This document shows positions 11,083 to 22,891 of a DNA stretch of 64,000 nucleotides, one piece after another. Numbering within the stretch: the first letter of the stretch is position 1; the number at the start of each line of letters is the position of its first letter. This DNA is from Leptobrachium leishanense (lineage: Eukaryota; Chordata; Amphibia; Anura; Megophryidae), in the NCBI GenBank assembly GCA_009667805.1, contig CM019065.1, positions 148,836,101 through 148,900,100 on the forward strand, given 5' to 3'. Below the pieces are notes generated by a model. That model made no database searches. It saw only the letters and a list, made by a program, of their open reading frames with translations, and was not told the origin of the DNA. The translations under genes were made by a program, and so were the position numbers.

Positions 11083-11630
11083 TTTGCATATGTATTTACT
11101 AACCAATCATATGCCAGTGTTCAAATTGTCTGGTGACCGTTGCACTGTCTGAGTCAGTTGGCCTCTCTGTGAGCAACGGTCATTCAGCAGCTCTGCTATA
11201 TTATAATAAAACCAGCACCATGCTTATCTGGAATTCTGCATCCCAGAGTCACTTGCACAAACGCCTCAGCAGCAAAAAAAAAACAAACATTGCATGGTGT
11301 CAGAAGAAACTGATCTCTTCTATCAGCATTGATGCCGCTGGAGTCCCAATGCCCACAATGAACTGAGAAGCAAGTAACTTGCCTGACACATGGCGGAAGT
11401 TCAGACAACACACAGATCTCATGTTCGGCGTGTAATATTTGCATATGTATTTACTAACCAATCATACGCCAGTGTTCAAATTGTCAGGTGACCGTTGCAC
11501 GGTCAGTGTCAGTTGGCCTCTCTGTGAGCAACGGTCATTCAGCAGCTCTGCTGTATTATAATAAAACCAGCACCATGCTTATCTGGAATTCTGCATCCCA
11601 GAGTCACTTGCACAAACGCCTCAGCAGCAC
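11083..11630 (+). repeat. Direct repeats, probable LTR pieces of a gypsy element
   Basis: The segment from ATTTGCATATGTATTTACTA to GCCTCAGCAGCA occurs at 11083-11275 and again at 11431-11630 with few differences. Each contains TATTATAATAAAACC, a possible TATA/poly(A) region. A gag-like remnant follows directly. Most likely these are two LTR copies or an LTR duplication of the Ty3/gypsy remnant downstream. Confidence 0.5.
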
Positions 11631-11639
11631 AATAACTGA

Positions 11640-12545
11640 ACATTACACGACAGACTCCTGAAAAGTAAGCGTGTGGATGAAAAATTTAATTATTGGGCTG
11701 AGACATTTTCAATACATCGGTCTTACCTGCAGACAATGCTATGTCGCTAAAGTCCTATTATGAGCGTTTTGCAGCATATGTCAAGCCCAAAGCTAATGTA
11801 ACAATTGCACGTTATAAGTTCCACCAGAAAGTCCAGCTCAGGAACGTTTTGGGCAGTTTGTGACAGACCTACGACTCCTTGCTCGGGACTGCAATTATGC
11901 TTAGAGCCATGAGATGATCCGTGACTGCATTGTCTTTGGCATACACTCTCCGAGAGTGAGAGAAATTATTACATGTTGGGTCTGCGAGGCACATAGCAGT
12001 CTTCCTGTCAGCGACCCAAAGCTGCAGGAAATCAAAGCTCAGACTGAAAGGGACCCACAGTTCTAAATACTAAAAGACTCAATACAAACGGCTGGCCTAA
12101 CGAGAGAAAGAAAATGCCCCCAAAACGTCTTGGAATTCTGGAATCACTGAGATGAACTCTCATATTTTCATGGCATAATACGACAGCCACCTGGGCATTG
12201 AAAAGTTCAAGCAAAGGGCACGTGATCTATTATTTTGGCCTGGAATGGCAAAGGAAATTGAAGAAATAGTAAATGTTCAAAATGCCTCACATACCATCAA
12301 TCCAACTCTAGAGCCCATAATGAGTCACCGAGTGTATGACAGACCGTGGCAAGTAGTGGCTACTGATTTATTCACCTGCCACAATATGGATTATCTAATA
12401 ACTGTCGACTACTACAGCAGATACTTTGAACTGGACAGACTTCACAGCACAACATCTACTGCTGTAATACACAAGTTAAAGGCTGCCTTGGCAAGGCATG
12501 GTATCCCAGAGACTGTCATCTCCGGAAACATATATATCCAGTGAA
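11640..12545 (+). pseudogene. Ty3/gypsy retrotransposon remnant (gag and integrase)
   Basis: Around 11850-12050 the frame has a gag signature, FVTDLRLLARDCNYA, then MIRDCIVFG and SPRVREII, broken by stops. From about 12175 it jumps to integrase: HLGIEKFKQRARDLLFWPGM and then, in a 99-codon ORF at 12245-12544, WQVVATDLFT, a YLITVDYYSRYFEL catalytic core and RHGIPETVISGN. Protease, reverse transcriptase and RNase H are missing, so a large internal deletion joins gag to integrase. In the integrase the first Asp (ATDLF) is present; the DNG motif is replaced by SGN. Dead. Confidence 0.75.
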
Positions 12546-12663
12546 TTTAAGGCATTCTCCAACACTTAGGCTTTGAGAATTTTTGACACCCCCCCCCCCA
12601 ACCCCTTCTGAAGTCATGTGACCAAACTTTATTTTTCAGCAAACTTATTCAGACTCCATCCTG

Positions 12664-14050
12664 AGTCCTGCAAGCACCACGCTCTTGGTCTCAGCTGGAC
12701 TTTGTTCCCACCTTACCCTCCCCTCACCATCCACCTCATGGCTCTGGAATTTAATTTATGCCCTCCTAATTAATCACATGACCATTGCTTATTCACCTCA
12801 CCCCATCTTTTACAGCTACACCCAGCTCATTTCCCTCATTCACTCCTTCCATGCTTCTCCTCTCCCACTTACTCTCCTCCACCCACCAGCTTTCTCTATA
12901 ATGTTTTCCCCTGTAGTAATACTCTCACTTTCATCTTCCCTAAATTTGTCCTATCCTTCCGTATACTTATACCCCCTCACTATTCACATCTCACTATTTC
13001 TCCCTCGCTCCTTCCTTTGCCTCTTCTTACAACTGAAGTCCTGGCTTCACGTCTTCTCAATCCCCGTCCTCACACACTCAGGTCACGGCCCCCATCACAC
13101 TCACTGAACTCACACTTTCACCCCCTCTCTTATTCTCCTACTACTCCTGCTTGCCGGTGATGTCTCTCCTAACCCCGGCCCTATCCTCACTCCGCTACTA
13201 GGAATCCTGATAATCTTATACTCATTCCCTCCCTTTCCTCCACTGCTCTCCCGATACACTGCGCCCTCTGGAACGCCCGCTCTGCCTGCGGCCTCTCCAA
13301 ATCTTTCTTCATTCACAACCTTTGTATCTCTCGTTCCCTCCATCTCCTAGCTCTCACAGAAACCTGGCTCCCACTTACCGACACTGCTACGCCAGCCTCC
13401 CTATCCTTTGGCGATCTCCAACTGTCTCAATCCCCTAGATCTGGGGACCACAAGGGTGGGGGCGTAGGACTTTTACTCTCCCCAACCTGCATTCTCCAGC
13501 CTATCCCTCCCATACCCTCCCTCCTATTCTCCTCCTTCGAAGACCATGCCACCCGCCTCTTCCGCCCCACACCCCTACGTGTTGCTGTAATCTACCGCCC
13601 TCCTGGTTCTCCTGGACCCTTTCTGGAACATTTCTCAGCCTGGGTCCCTCAATTGCTCTCATCTGACTCCCCATCTCTCATCCTTGGAGACTTTAATATT
13701 ACCATTGTCTCTCCCTCCAACCCCCTCACCTACAAGTTTCTTCCTATCACCTCCTCCTTGGGCCTCACACAGTAGGCCAACTCTCCTACCCACCAAGCTG
13801 GCAACACCCTGGACCTTATTTTCTCCAGCCTCTGTACTATATCTAACTTTTCCAACACACCTCTCCCCCTTTCCTCCACTCCTGGGATCTTCTCCTGCTG
13901 CCAGCTAGACTCCTGCTTCCACCCCAACTTCTCTTCAACCCCGAAGGCACCGTAATGCCCTGAATCTTAAGGTACTCTCCACCCTCTTATCCTTCCGATC
14001 TCAGCATTCAACTGCACTGACAAAGCCACTGATACCTACAACTCTCCATC
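12664..14050 (+). pseudogene. LINE remnant, AP-endonuclease region
   Basis: From about 13235 a frame carries endonuclease-type blocks: ALWNARSACGLSKSF, LLALTETWLP, GGGVGLLL, RVAVIYRPPGSPG and LILGDFNIT, then GNTLDLIFSS. These are the TETW, YRPP and GDFN blocks of LINE AP-like endonucleases. Stops and frame changes break it (for example after 13770) and no reverse transcriptase follows. The C/T-rich upstream part (12664-13230) is probably the rest of the same element. Confidence 0.7.
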
Positions 14051-14156
14051 ACTTGACATAGTTATTCACTACCCTCCGAAATAGCCACCAAATTTCAATG
14101 AATGGCAAATTGTCTATTCACAAAGCTGTCAATTTACCAAATACAGGCAATCAGAC

Positions 14157-14265
14157 AGTGCCGGCTGGGTAGAGGTATCATCACTGCTCTATAACCATGG
14201 AGAGAGACTGTGGAGACACAGGTTCAATCCCGGCAGGAGCACCTCTCCAGTAAGTGTCCTCGAAT
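14157..14265 (+). repeat. tRNA-derived SINE fragment
   Basis: CCGGCTGGGTAGAGGTATCA with a box-B sequence GGTTCAATCCC at 14221, then ACCTCTCCAGTAAGTGTCCT. The same unit, longer, lies at 40462-40660 with box B GGGTTCGATCCC. The A- and B-type internal promoter arrangement marks it as a tRNA-derived SINE, not a working tRNA gene. Confidence 0.7.
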
Positions 14266-14269
14266 GAAA

Positions 14270-14545
14270 CCACCGAACATGAGGGCGATTCGGCAACTTT
14301 TCACTGCTGGTTTTTGTTCCCCTTAATAGACAAAGCATTGCTTCTCTATGGGGATTTCGCTGCCCTCAAACGGGCAACGAACAGGCACCGTATGTGCAGG
14401 CAATTCGCCAAGATTTGGCGATCTGCCTGCTCTCTGAATAGCCGAATGGCTAGGAAAGGTAACCGTACGCTGAATTTCACTGTTCGCTTACCTTTCGGCC
14501 ACAATTCGGATCTCTTTGAATAAACCTGATATTTATCCTGTCTCT
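14270..14545 (-). repeat. Interspersed repeat, inverted copy of 34625-34905
   Basis: The stretch containing AGGCAATTCGCCAAGATTTG and GGTAACCGTACGCTGAATTT is the reverse complement of a stretch at 34625-34905 (AACCGAACGCTGAAATTCAG, CAAATCTTGGCGAATTGCCT). It ends in CGGATCTCTTTGAATAAACC, mirrored by TTATTCAAAGAGATCCGAAT. Probably a foldback MITE; no coding content. Confidence 0.6.
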
Positions 14546-14559
14546 GGGCCTATTCTGGG

Positions 14560-14950
14560 GCATGGGCCTGGAGCTACTGCTCCATCTGCCCCTATGTTAA
14601 TCAGGCCCTGGTAGCAGACCTTTTTTTATAGGACCTTTTTTTTATAGGACCTTTTTTATTATTTAGATGCATTTTAATGCATTTTTATTGGTGTAAACAC
14701 CTATTAGAATAGCAGAGTACCGCAACGTGGCGGCAATTTGCGGCACCAAAATTGTCCCATTGGAAACTATCAATTTATTAACGGAACGCTGAATTGTACC
14801 AAAATTTCAGAAAAATGGCTTGATTTTCGGGGGGTTATTTTGAAAGGTTTAAACAGGCGAATCCAATAGGTTTCAATGTAATAAATGTAATATATATTTT
14901 TAAAAATTTTAAAGACCATTTTTTTATTTTTTACAAAAAAATTTTAAAAG
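14560..14950. repeat. T-rich interspersed repeat
   Basis: TTTAGATGCATTTTAATGCA and TTTTATTGGTGTAAACACCT recur at 35865-35945, and a more distant copy lies at 34035-34330. These are shared interspersed repeats; no ends or genes are identified. Confidence 0.5.
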
Positions 14951-14968
14951 ACCTTTTGTTTTTTTTAA

Positions 14969-15783
14969 CCCCTTCACACCGTGTACGTCCTGCCCACGGG
15001 TCGCCCTTAGGCCCACGGAAGTACATGGTATGTCAGCTGGCTCCTAACCTCCCTCCCGCTGATACTTACCTCACTTGCCGGCTCCCACGGTGTGTCTGGC
15101 AAACTGGAAGCTTGCCTCGCTGTTTCCTGGGGGCCGGCAGATGTGATGACGTCATTACAATGCACGATGATGTCATCGGCAGGCGCCGGTGGGCAAAATT
15201 CAGGAAGAGGAGGGGGGGAGGTCTCTATCTCCCCAACCGTTAAAGCTACAGTGATGCACGTTGGACCGCTGGAAAGGGGAGAGTCTTAAATTAACTACAG
15301 CATTAACTCCCCATTTCAGCAGTGTACAGCATTATCTGTTTTGCTGCCGGATCGCAATTCAAACCTGGGGGTGCTGACACGTTGGATGCCAGCCTAGCGT
15401 CCGGGTCACCCCCACCCACTGACATCCTCACCATATGTGTGAGGATGTCAGTGGGTCAGTTAACCCCCTAGCTGCCATGTGGAGATAGGGGGATCCTCCG
15501 TATCACCTTATCTCCCAATCCAACTAGAGGGTCAAGTTTGACATCATTGAAAAGGCCTGATCATGGCCTTTCCAATGATACCAAACATGACCAGGTTTGG
15601 TGTAAAAATAAAATTTAAATAAATAATTATAAAGTAATATAAAATTTAATTTTTTTTTATTTATTTTTTAAATTGGGGGAGGTTTAGTTAAAAAGGACCT
15701 AGGCTGTCATCTAAAAATAATGAGCATAAAACGGTCATAATGAGCTCAACGCACATAGGTGAACTGGCTCAGCAGTGAAGGAG
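14969..15783. mobile_element. piggyBac-type MITE with TTAA target
   Basis: TTAA flanks at 14965-14968 and 15784-15787. The left end CCCCTTCACACCG is answered by CAGTGAAGGAG on the right. Internal hairpin at about 15410-15455: CCCACTGACATCCTCAC and its complement around TATG. No transposase. It lies 70 bp left of the provirus. Confidence 0.65.
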
Positions 15784-15857
15784 TTAAAAAGCAAAAACAT
15801 GTAAAAATTGGGTTTTTCTATTCTCAGGACAAAATTTTGAAACTATTTAGCCATGAT

Positions 15858-16385
15858 TGAGATAGCATCTACTGGGATTTAATTTAGAACTATACTAATC
15901 TAGTGATCTGCCATTTCGATGTTCATCCAATTCGTGTTTTAAAATACACTTACTGTCCTTGAGTGCTCTTGAGATTCTATTTTCAGTCTGCATGCTTAAA
16001 GAATTCAGTTTGTCAGCAAAGCCAAGAAGGAAGTGCTGACAATTGCAGAACTATGAAGACAGCTGGCAACCTAAAAAAAAGAGAATGAAGGGGAAAGATG
16101 ACATTGTGTGTAAAATTAGGTCCTAACTCAGACATATGGTAACTGTCACGTGACAATCTGGGTATGTTGGGAGGAGAGCAGGGGAGGAAAACTGTATTTT
16201 TGGAACGTTGTATAAAAGCAGCTGAGTCTGATGTTCTCGCCACTCAAGCTTTGAGCAGATTTGATCTGCTTCTTTGAGTCCGTCTGCAGACGAAAAAAAC
16301 GCCATTTTCTTTTGAAACAAAGGCCTCCGTCTATCTTCTTTTGTCGAGCCATCACTCAAAAATATCCGGTCAGTTGGCTGCAACA
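15858..16385 (+). repeat. 5' LTR of the provirus
   Basis: Begins TGAGATAGCATC and ends GGCTGCAACA (TG...CA). A TATA box, GTATAAAAGCAG, lies at about 16209. Downstream the R region has GACGAAAAAAACG where the 3' LTR has GACGAATAAAACG, so this copy lacks the AATAAA signal. Antisense ORFs across the LTR are not genes. Confidence 0.9.
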
Positions 16386-16390
16386 TTTTC

Positions 16391-16408
16391 TGGGGGCTCG
16401 TCCGGTGA
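16391..16408 (+). promoter_or_regulatory. Primer binding site, tRNA-Pro type
   Basis: TGGGGGCTCGTCCGG starts 5 bp after the LTR, then TGAT. The first 15 bases match the complement of the tRNA-Pro 3' end used by many gamma-type retroviruses; the last few diverge by one change. Confidence 0.85.
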
Positions 16409-17437
16409 TTGGGCCTTGTCTCGACAAAGAGGCTTGAACGGCAGTATTTACTGCATTTTCGGTGGGATCCAGCAGGAGTTGCAGCCCAGGCATGCTGATT
16501 TTCTACTAAAGGCGCCAAGCGAGAATTCTTGCTTTGTGGACCATCAACCTGCTGTGGGCACGCTCCTGACCGAGAATCCACGAAAAGAAACAGGCCAAGG
16601 AAACTGGTGACGCCGCGGCGGAAAGGGGGTAACTAATATAATTTTATTTTTGTGTGTTGAATAATGCCAGCAGCTAGCTTCAAGTAGTGTATACAATTGT
16701 AGAATCGTCCGCGCTGTGGAGGGAGAGAGTCCAGACTTCTGTATCTGTGTGTGATGCAGGAGCTGGGGATAGACTGCCCTTCAGCGAGGAATAGAGAGGT
16801 CTGTAGAGCCTCAAGAGCCTGTGATGCTCTAAAACCAGTCCGGATTAACTAAGGAAAGTGTTAAAACCCTGACAAGGGGACTGATCACCCCCTAGTGCTA
16901 AAAAAAAAAATCCCCAGCAGTAGGGTTTATAAATACTGATGGTGAAGTATATACTGATGTTGCAGTAGGTACTTGTATTTAATGATTGAGAGCTAGCTGT
17001 CTGCAACAAAAGAACTGTTTTTTTAATATAGTGTCTGTATTTTATATCTAGTGTTGAGTGTGCAGGAAAGTGGACTTGTTCCCTCTGAGGAGAAGTTACC
17101 TGGAAGAATAGAACTATTTATGTACTGTTTTGTGGTGGATGTATCTGATACAGTACGTGCTGTGATTGCTGAGAGTGTTGTGAGTGGGTGTGCGCCTACT
17201 TGCTTACCAAGGAAGCAAATCTGAGAGTGGACTCTGGAGGTACGTTTCCGTTTCAGGCGACTGCAGACGGCTACTGAAGGAGGAAGTGAAAGACGATACG
17301 AGAGAACTGTTGCATGAAGTATCAGACAAATGATTTTTAAAGTGTTTTTGCTGCAAGTTACATCTGCACTGTATAAAGAAAAAAAAAAAAAAAAACAGGG
17401 GAGGGTGAAACACCCCTGGAATATATGATGCACAATT
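16409..17437 (+). other. Retroviral leader region
   Basis: About 1 kb between primer site and the gag fragment, without a credible ORF. An A-run sits at 17378-17395. It should hold the splice donor and packaging signal, but I cannot point to either. Confidence 0.5.
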
Positions 17438-17740
17438 TTGAAGCGCTGTATGAGACATCACTATGGTATGGAATTGAGTAAAGAAAAATTAAAACTGTTG
17501 TATACAATAATCTGGCCGATGTTAGTCCCTGAATGGCCAGAACAGGGATCTATAGACCCGGAGATAATACAGAAAATGTACTCCCAGGGCACCGGGAGAT
17601 ATGGCCACCCAGATCAGTATGAATATATAGATATTTGGAGGTACTGTGTGAGAGATAAAAGCCATTTTGTTATGTTAGCAGGGCAAAGAAAGAAAGGTAT
17701 TCCCTTAAATAAATATAAACATGAGTGTGGGCATAATTAG
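17438..17740 (+). pseudogene. Retroviral gag fragment, matrix-like
   Basis: A 100-codon ORF with the feel of a gamma/epsilon-type matrix domain: LSKEKLKLLYTIIWPMLVPE, then WPEQGSIDPEI and a Tyr-rich stretch. It ends at a stop before any capsid or nucleocapsid motif. No N-terminal MG myristoylation start is visible; the first residues are basic (MKRCMRHHYG). From 17745 to about 18980 I find no capsid, zinc knuckle or protease motif, so most of gag and protease has been deleted or has decayed. Confidence 0.6.
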
Positions 17741-18979
17741 ACATAGATAAGTTACAAGTCCTGTGTGTGGACTGTGTGATGATCTGCAGGAGTCTCTGAG
17801 CCCCCACTTCCCCCCAGGCCAGAAGGAAAGGAGATGATCAATGGATCAGATGGTAATCTAGAAGGTTATATGGTAGAATGTTTTTGTCTGGCTGTGTTTA
17901 TGATTGATCAGGGAACTACATGTCCCATAGTTGCCAAATGGGAAGAAACTAATCCAGTATATATATATGTTGTTTATTTTTGATCTATCTTTGTAATAAG
18001 GGTTGGATGTTAATTTAGAGTGTGTGATGGCTGAGCGTAATGAGATTCTCCGCATTTGTTTCCCCCCTTTTTTTTTCTAGTCCACACTATCTACATAGAG
18101 GGGAGGGAGGGAGTCAGCTCCCTGATGAACAAAGGAATTAATGATTTATGTGTCTGTGCAGCGAATTTAGAATGAATGTAGTCTGTTGATTGCGAGATGT
18201 AGGTTTATATTTTGTGTTGATATATTAGGTTAGGTCTGTCTTGACAGACTAAATCTAAATAGTTTTATATAATCTAGGCTATATGTGAGAAAGTTATATT
18301 GTCTAGCATTGTGTCCGGTTGTTTCAGGCAATGGTGCGCAATGTGTTAGTACTATTGCAGAAACTAAGTGCATATATGTGCTGTGTTTGTGTTTAGGGCA
18401 CAATGTATATGTGCTGCCCATCTGTATAAATGCTATATATGTGTATAGTGGGTTTATATGCTCTTTCGTTTTGTATGCATTACAATGAAAATGATCTATG
18501 TATGTAATCCCTGTTGGGTGTATATGTACTATGGTGTGTACAGTGTCTATGTGGTTTCTGAGAAGCGCAGACGTTGTTTTGTGTTTTTTTGGGTGTGACC
18601 CTACAGAGCATTGATTAAAAGGGCTAAATTAGGAAGAGACTCTGCTGATTTAAAAAAAAGTCTGAAGCCCAACCCCCCCCCCCTTATGCACTGGAGGAGA
18701 AAAGGTGGGAGGGATGGGCTAGGAGTAACATCTGAGAAAGGCAACAGATATAGAGAAAAATACTGCAGGCGTTAGATCAGTTTGAAGAAATTGTAAACTA
18801 AATAGAAAAGACAAGTAAAATGTGGAATACACAAAGAAGTTGATGATGAGAAAAGAGAAACGTGTTATAAAATGTGTATTTACCACATCCCACAAAAAGC
18901 TTGGCAACACATCCAAGTCCATCTTGAACATCTGTTTAAAGTACGATTTTCCTAAAGTTTTGTGTGTTTTCATGGAATA

Positions 18980-19057
18980 CTTCGCTACTGCCAGTGCAGA
19001 AAGAGAATACCCAAGAGTACCGACCTGTCCAGGATTTAAGAGCAGTTAATTCTGCCA
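18980..19057 (+). pseudogene. Retroviral reverse transcriptase, 5' part
   Basis: One frame gives [11 protein letters not shown] and then [13 protein letters not shown], the entry motif of retroviral RT fingers. It breaks off inside the target duplication of the Penelope-like insertion and resumes at 25711. The overlapping ATG-initiated ORF is in a different frame and is not the gene. Confidence 0.8.
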
Positions 19058-19804
19058 GAAAAATACAAATAAATGTATTTAAGGGAGCGCAGTACATATA
19101 TTGATGGAAATTGTAAACAAGGATTGACTTAGCTTTAAATTAATCAGCATAGGGTTGAACCTTCTTATTCGGAAATCTGATCATATAATATCATCATCCT
19201 ATATGAAAAGAAATATAAATTGCGTAGTACAGTATGACAGTTTATAACACACTAAGTGGTGTAAATGGTCGCACTCACAAAGGTGGAGCCCCCATGGCTC
19301 GTATCAATTGGCCTTTAGGTCTCTTATAGGAGGGGGACCTCGCCCATATAGGATGTCTTGAAGTTTTCCTGGGATAGAGGATAACCAAAGGTGGAGTCTC
19401 CAATGCCTCTTATCAATTGGCCTTTAGATCTCTTGTAGAGGGGAAACTTCGCCCATGTATGAATTATTTTTTTCTTTTGGATGGCAGGATAACTCAAATG
19501 TAAAGGATAACGCTATAGTGCATTATCATAGATACACAAATAAGGTATATAAAAGTGAGAAACTCACGTGATTCAGAGCCTTCCGATATGATGGCTCTGT
19601 ATAAAAGGAATATGGACCTCTTATTTGGTCAGAGGGGGTCCTTCCTCCAGGATAGAGATAGATAAACTTCCAAAATGAAGAAAATTGAGCATAAAAATAA
19701 AAGAAAATTTAATAAGAATAAAATCCGAAGGGAACAAAATCCGAAAATACACAGAACAGAAAAACAAATAAATACGAAAGGAATAAATACGAAAAGAAAA
19801 AAAT

Positions 19805-19847
19805 CTGAAACGCGTTTCGCTTGCGTTCTGCAAGCCTCCTCAGTCAG
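19805..19847 (-). ncRNA. Hammerhead-ribozyme-like motif, left Penelope arm
   Basis: Reverse complement of the motif at 24790-24832: stem I CTGA/TCAG, core CTGAGGA, stem II GCTTGC/GCAAGC, GAAA, and a two-base-pair stem III in ACGCGT. Same caveat of one extra purine before stem II. Confidence 0.6.
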
Positions 19848-20357
19848 TAATGGGATGTTGTTCATTATTGCTGTTTAAATATACTTTCTGTTCGTAAATT
19901 AATTGGTCGATACGATTCACCTGGTCGCATCGGATCACCACTACTTCCGATTTTCGCTTCTGTTATGAACCAGTCAGTAGTGCTTCCGCTCTCGCTGTTC
20001 CGATGCGCATGCGTAGTTCGTAATTCTTTCGTTCGTTTTCCGGATGTTGACACCGGAAATCACAAGTCGTCCCATTTGGAGTATATTTTTAAATGTATAA
20101 TGGGCAAAATACATAATTTTCTTTTAAGAATCTGTAGAAAATGGATATGCAGATAATGGAATAAATACGAAATAAATACGAAAATATATATGTAATAATA
20201 AAACGATAAAAATACGAAGGTAAATATAAGTAAATACGAAAATATATAGAAAGAAAAATATAATGTTGCAATACAAAGTACTTTCATAAATGTAAAAAAC
20301 CCCAACTGGGAAGATATTCCTTTAATCCAAAATAAAATGTCAATTAAAAAAATTTAA

Positions 20358-21000
20358 TTAATTAAAAAAATGACATACTTCAAAATCTGTGTTTAAACCT
20401 CTGGGAACCAGAGTGTCCAAATAGTAAATCCATCTCATTTCAATCTTAATCATTTTGCGGTGGAGATCCTCCCCTCTCCATTGACTCTGAACCTTCTCAA
20501 TAGCAAAAAATTGAGTGTTTTCAGGGTCACAATTATGCATTTCTTTATAATGTAATGGTACACTATGTTTTTCACTGCCATTACATATATTATTCATGTG
20601 TTCATTAATTCTGACAAACAGATGGCGTGAGGTCTGACCAATATATATTTTATTGCAGGGGCATCTTATTAAGTAAATCACGTTCTTGGAGTGACATGTA
20701 AGAATTGATTTGATCTTATATTCTTTTCCTCCTTCCGTGGCACAGAATTGTTGAATTAATCTTTTATGATTCTTCGTTTTTCGGCAGGCTATGCAGCGGC
20801 CACACCCATAAAAGCCTGGTTTTAGGTTGAAGAATTCTTTCTTTTTCTGGGTAGTTGGTATGTGGCTCTTGACTAGTTGTTTCCTGATGGTATCACTGCC
20901 TCTAAAGATAATTCTTTTTTTTCTGGGAGAATCCCATTAAGAAAAGGATCTCGTTTGAGGATTGGCCAATACCTATTGATTGACTTCTTTATGGTTTGGT
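20358..21000 (-). pseudogene. Penelope C-terminal region with GIY-YIG endonuclease, left copy
   Basis: The 107-codon ORF 20681-20358 has IYLIRCPCNKIYIGQTSR followed by INEHM, the GIY-YIG nuclease signature found at the C-terminus of Penelope-like proteins. Upstream on the same strand are the Cys cluster CGRCIAC and the linker, out of frame because of small indels (near 20910). The nuclease domain sequence is identical to that of the right copy. Confidence 0.85.
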
Positions 21001-21027
21001 TAGTAGTATTATAATTAAGAACTAGAG

Positions 21028-21712
21028 CTACTTCAGCAGTTCTCTTTTTTCTTTCTCTTTGTATTGCAATAGTTGTTCCCTGTCCATTTTAAGGACATCT
21101 TCTCTGACTTGTTTCAAGGGCTCTTCTTTATATCCCTTCTCTTTGAAGTCAATCATTAATTTATTGGTTTGCTGTAAATACTGTGGTATGTCTGTACAGT
21201 TCCTTCTCATCCTCATCATTTGTCCTTTTGGTATAGCTCGGAGCCACGGTTGGTAGTGGTTGCTCGTTTGATGGATATAGCTATTAACTTGTACCTCCTT
21301 AAGATGGGTTCTAGTTTTAACCATTTTATTTTCTATATAGATATTTAAATCTAAAAAATCTATTGTGTCGGTGCTTATACATGATTCTAATTGGATACCC
21401 AAAGAGTTATGGTTAAGATGACATCTAAATTGTGTAAGTGAATTCATATCCCCTTGCCAAATAATGAGAATATCGTCGATATATCTCTTATAGAGGACGA
21501 GGTTTTGCCCCCAGCCATGCCCAGCCCATACTGCACCGGATTCCCAGTGAGACATGAACAAATTGGCATAGCTGGGGGAAAACCTCGTCCCCATGGCTGT
21601 TCCATTCTGTTGAAGGAAAAAGTCTCCTCCATACCAGAAAAAATTGTTAGTTAATATCAGAAGGATACCCTCAACAATATATTCTATTTGGTCCTCCTTA
21701 AAATTTCCGGAT
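21028..21712 (-). pseudogene. Penelope-type reverse transcriptase, left copy
   Basis: On the minus strand: GTRFSPSYANLFMSHWESGA, then YKRYIDDILIIWQGD with the catalytic YIDD. It is cut off at about 21712, at the position equal to 22190 in the right copy. The frame ends at 21028 (KEKEKRELLK) because this copy has one A less than the right copy in GAGAACTGC/GAGAAACTGC. It also preserves the uninterrupted form of the site where the right copy carries a hAT MITE. Confidence 0.85.
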
Positions 21713-22810
21713 TAATATACCCTCTAACTTAACGGTAGCAGAGTACAAAGGATTGGAACAACTACGTAGAGATAAATCCCTGGTTATTAAACCTGCTGAC
21801 AAAGGGGGAGGGGTAGTGGTTATGAGTGAAGACAAATATAATCAAGAATGCGAACGGTTACTCAATGACCATCTGACCTATCATAAATTAGACAAAGATC
21901 CCACTACACAAAACTACACAAGAATCAGCTGAATCCACCGGCCGACCAATAGTCTCGGGCATAAATTCTGTATCGTGTAGAATTCGGAATATGTAGATAA
22001 TCTCCTACAACCGATAGTAGTGACTACACCTGCATATTTGAAGGATACCATTTCAGTATTGAATTTATTGAGGGATATTGTGTGGCAGGATGATTACATT
22101 CTTGCCACATGTGATGTGGCTTCTTTATACTCAATTATTCCACACGAAGCTGGCTGTTCAGCAGTTAGACATTTTTTAACTCAATCCGGAAATTTTAAGG
22201 AGGACCAAATAGAATATATTGTTGAGGGTATCCTTCTGATATCAACTAACAATTTTTTCTGGTATGGAGGAGACTTTTTCCTTCAACAGAATGGAACAGC
22301 CATGGGGACAAGGTTTGCCCCCAGCTATGCCAATTTGTTCATGTCTCACTGGGAATCCGGTGCAGTATGGGCTGAGCATGGCTGGGGGCAAAACCTCATC
22401 CTCTATAAGAGATATATCGACGATATTCTCATTATTTGGCAAGGGGATATGAATTCACTTACACAATTTATATGTCATCTTAACCATAACTCTTTGGGTA
22501 TCCAATTAGAATCATGTATAAGCACCGACACAATAGATTTTTTAGATTTAAATATCTATATAGAAAATAAAATGGTTAAAACTAGAACCCATTTTAAGGA
22601 GGTACAAGTTAATAGCTATATCCATCAAACGAGCAACCACTACCAACCGTGGCTCCGAGCTATACCAAAAGGACAAATGATGAGGATGAGAAGGAACTGT
22701 ACAGACATACCACAGTATTTACAGCAAACCAATAAATTAATGATTGACTTCAAAGAGAAGGGATATAAAGAAGAGCCCTTGAAACAAGTCAGAGAAGATG
22801 TCCTTAAAAT
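21713..22810 (+). pseudogene. Penelope-type reverse transcriptase, right copy
   Basis: The region opens with LEQLRRDKSLVIKPADKGGG (an N-terminal Penelope RT block), meets a stop near 21930, then from 22020 is open for 264 codons. The frame has ATCDVASLYSIIPHEAG, NGTAMGTRFAPSYANLF and YKRYIDDILIIWQGD, so the palm motifs A to C are all present. It is interrupted at 22810 by a hAT MITE. The frame entering the MITE (CTT AAA) is the same frame that resumes after it at 23543. The true N-terminus is missing. Confidence 0.88.
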
Positions 22811-22891
22811 CAGTGGCGTAGCGTGGGGGGGCTGGGGGGGCCGTGGCCCCGGCGCAGTTTTGTTAGGGGCGCATTCGCGCCCCTAAAACTG

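Noticed and set aside
14157..14265. A working tRNA gene
   Set aside because: It has box A/B-like sequences but no complete cloverleaf or acceptor stem, and the same unit with a tail is repeated at 40462, as expected for a SINE.
16013..16581. Minus-strand ORFs across the LTR (also at 30634-31150)
   Set aside because: They are antisense to both LTRs and present in both only because the LTRs are copies. No domain is seen.
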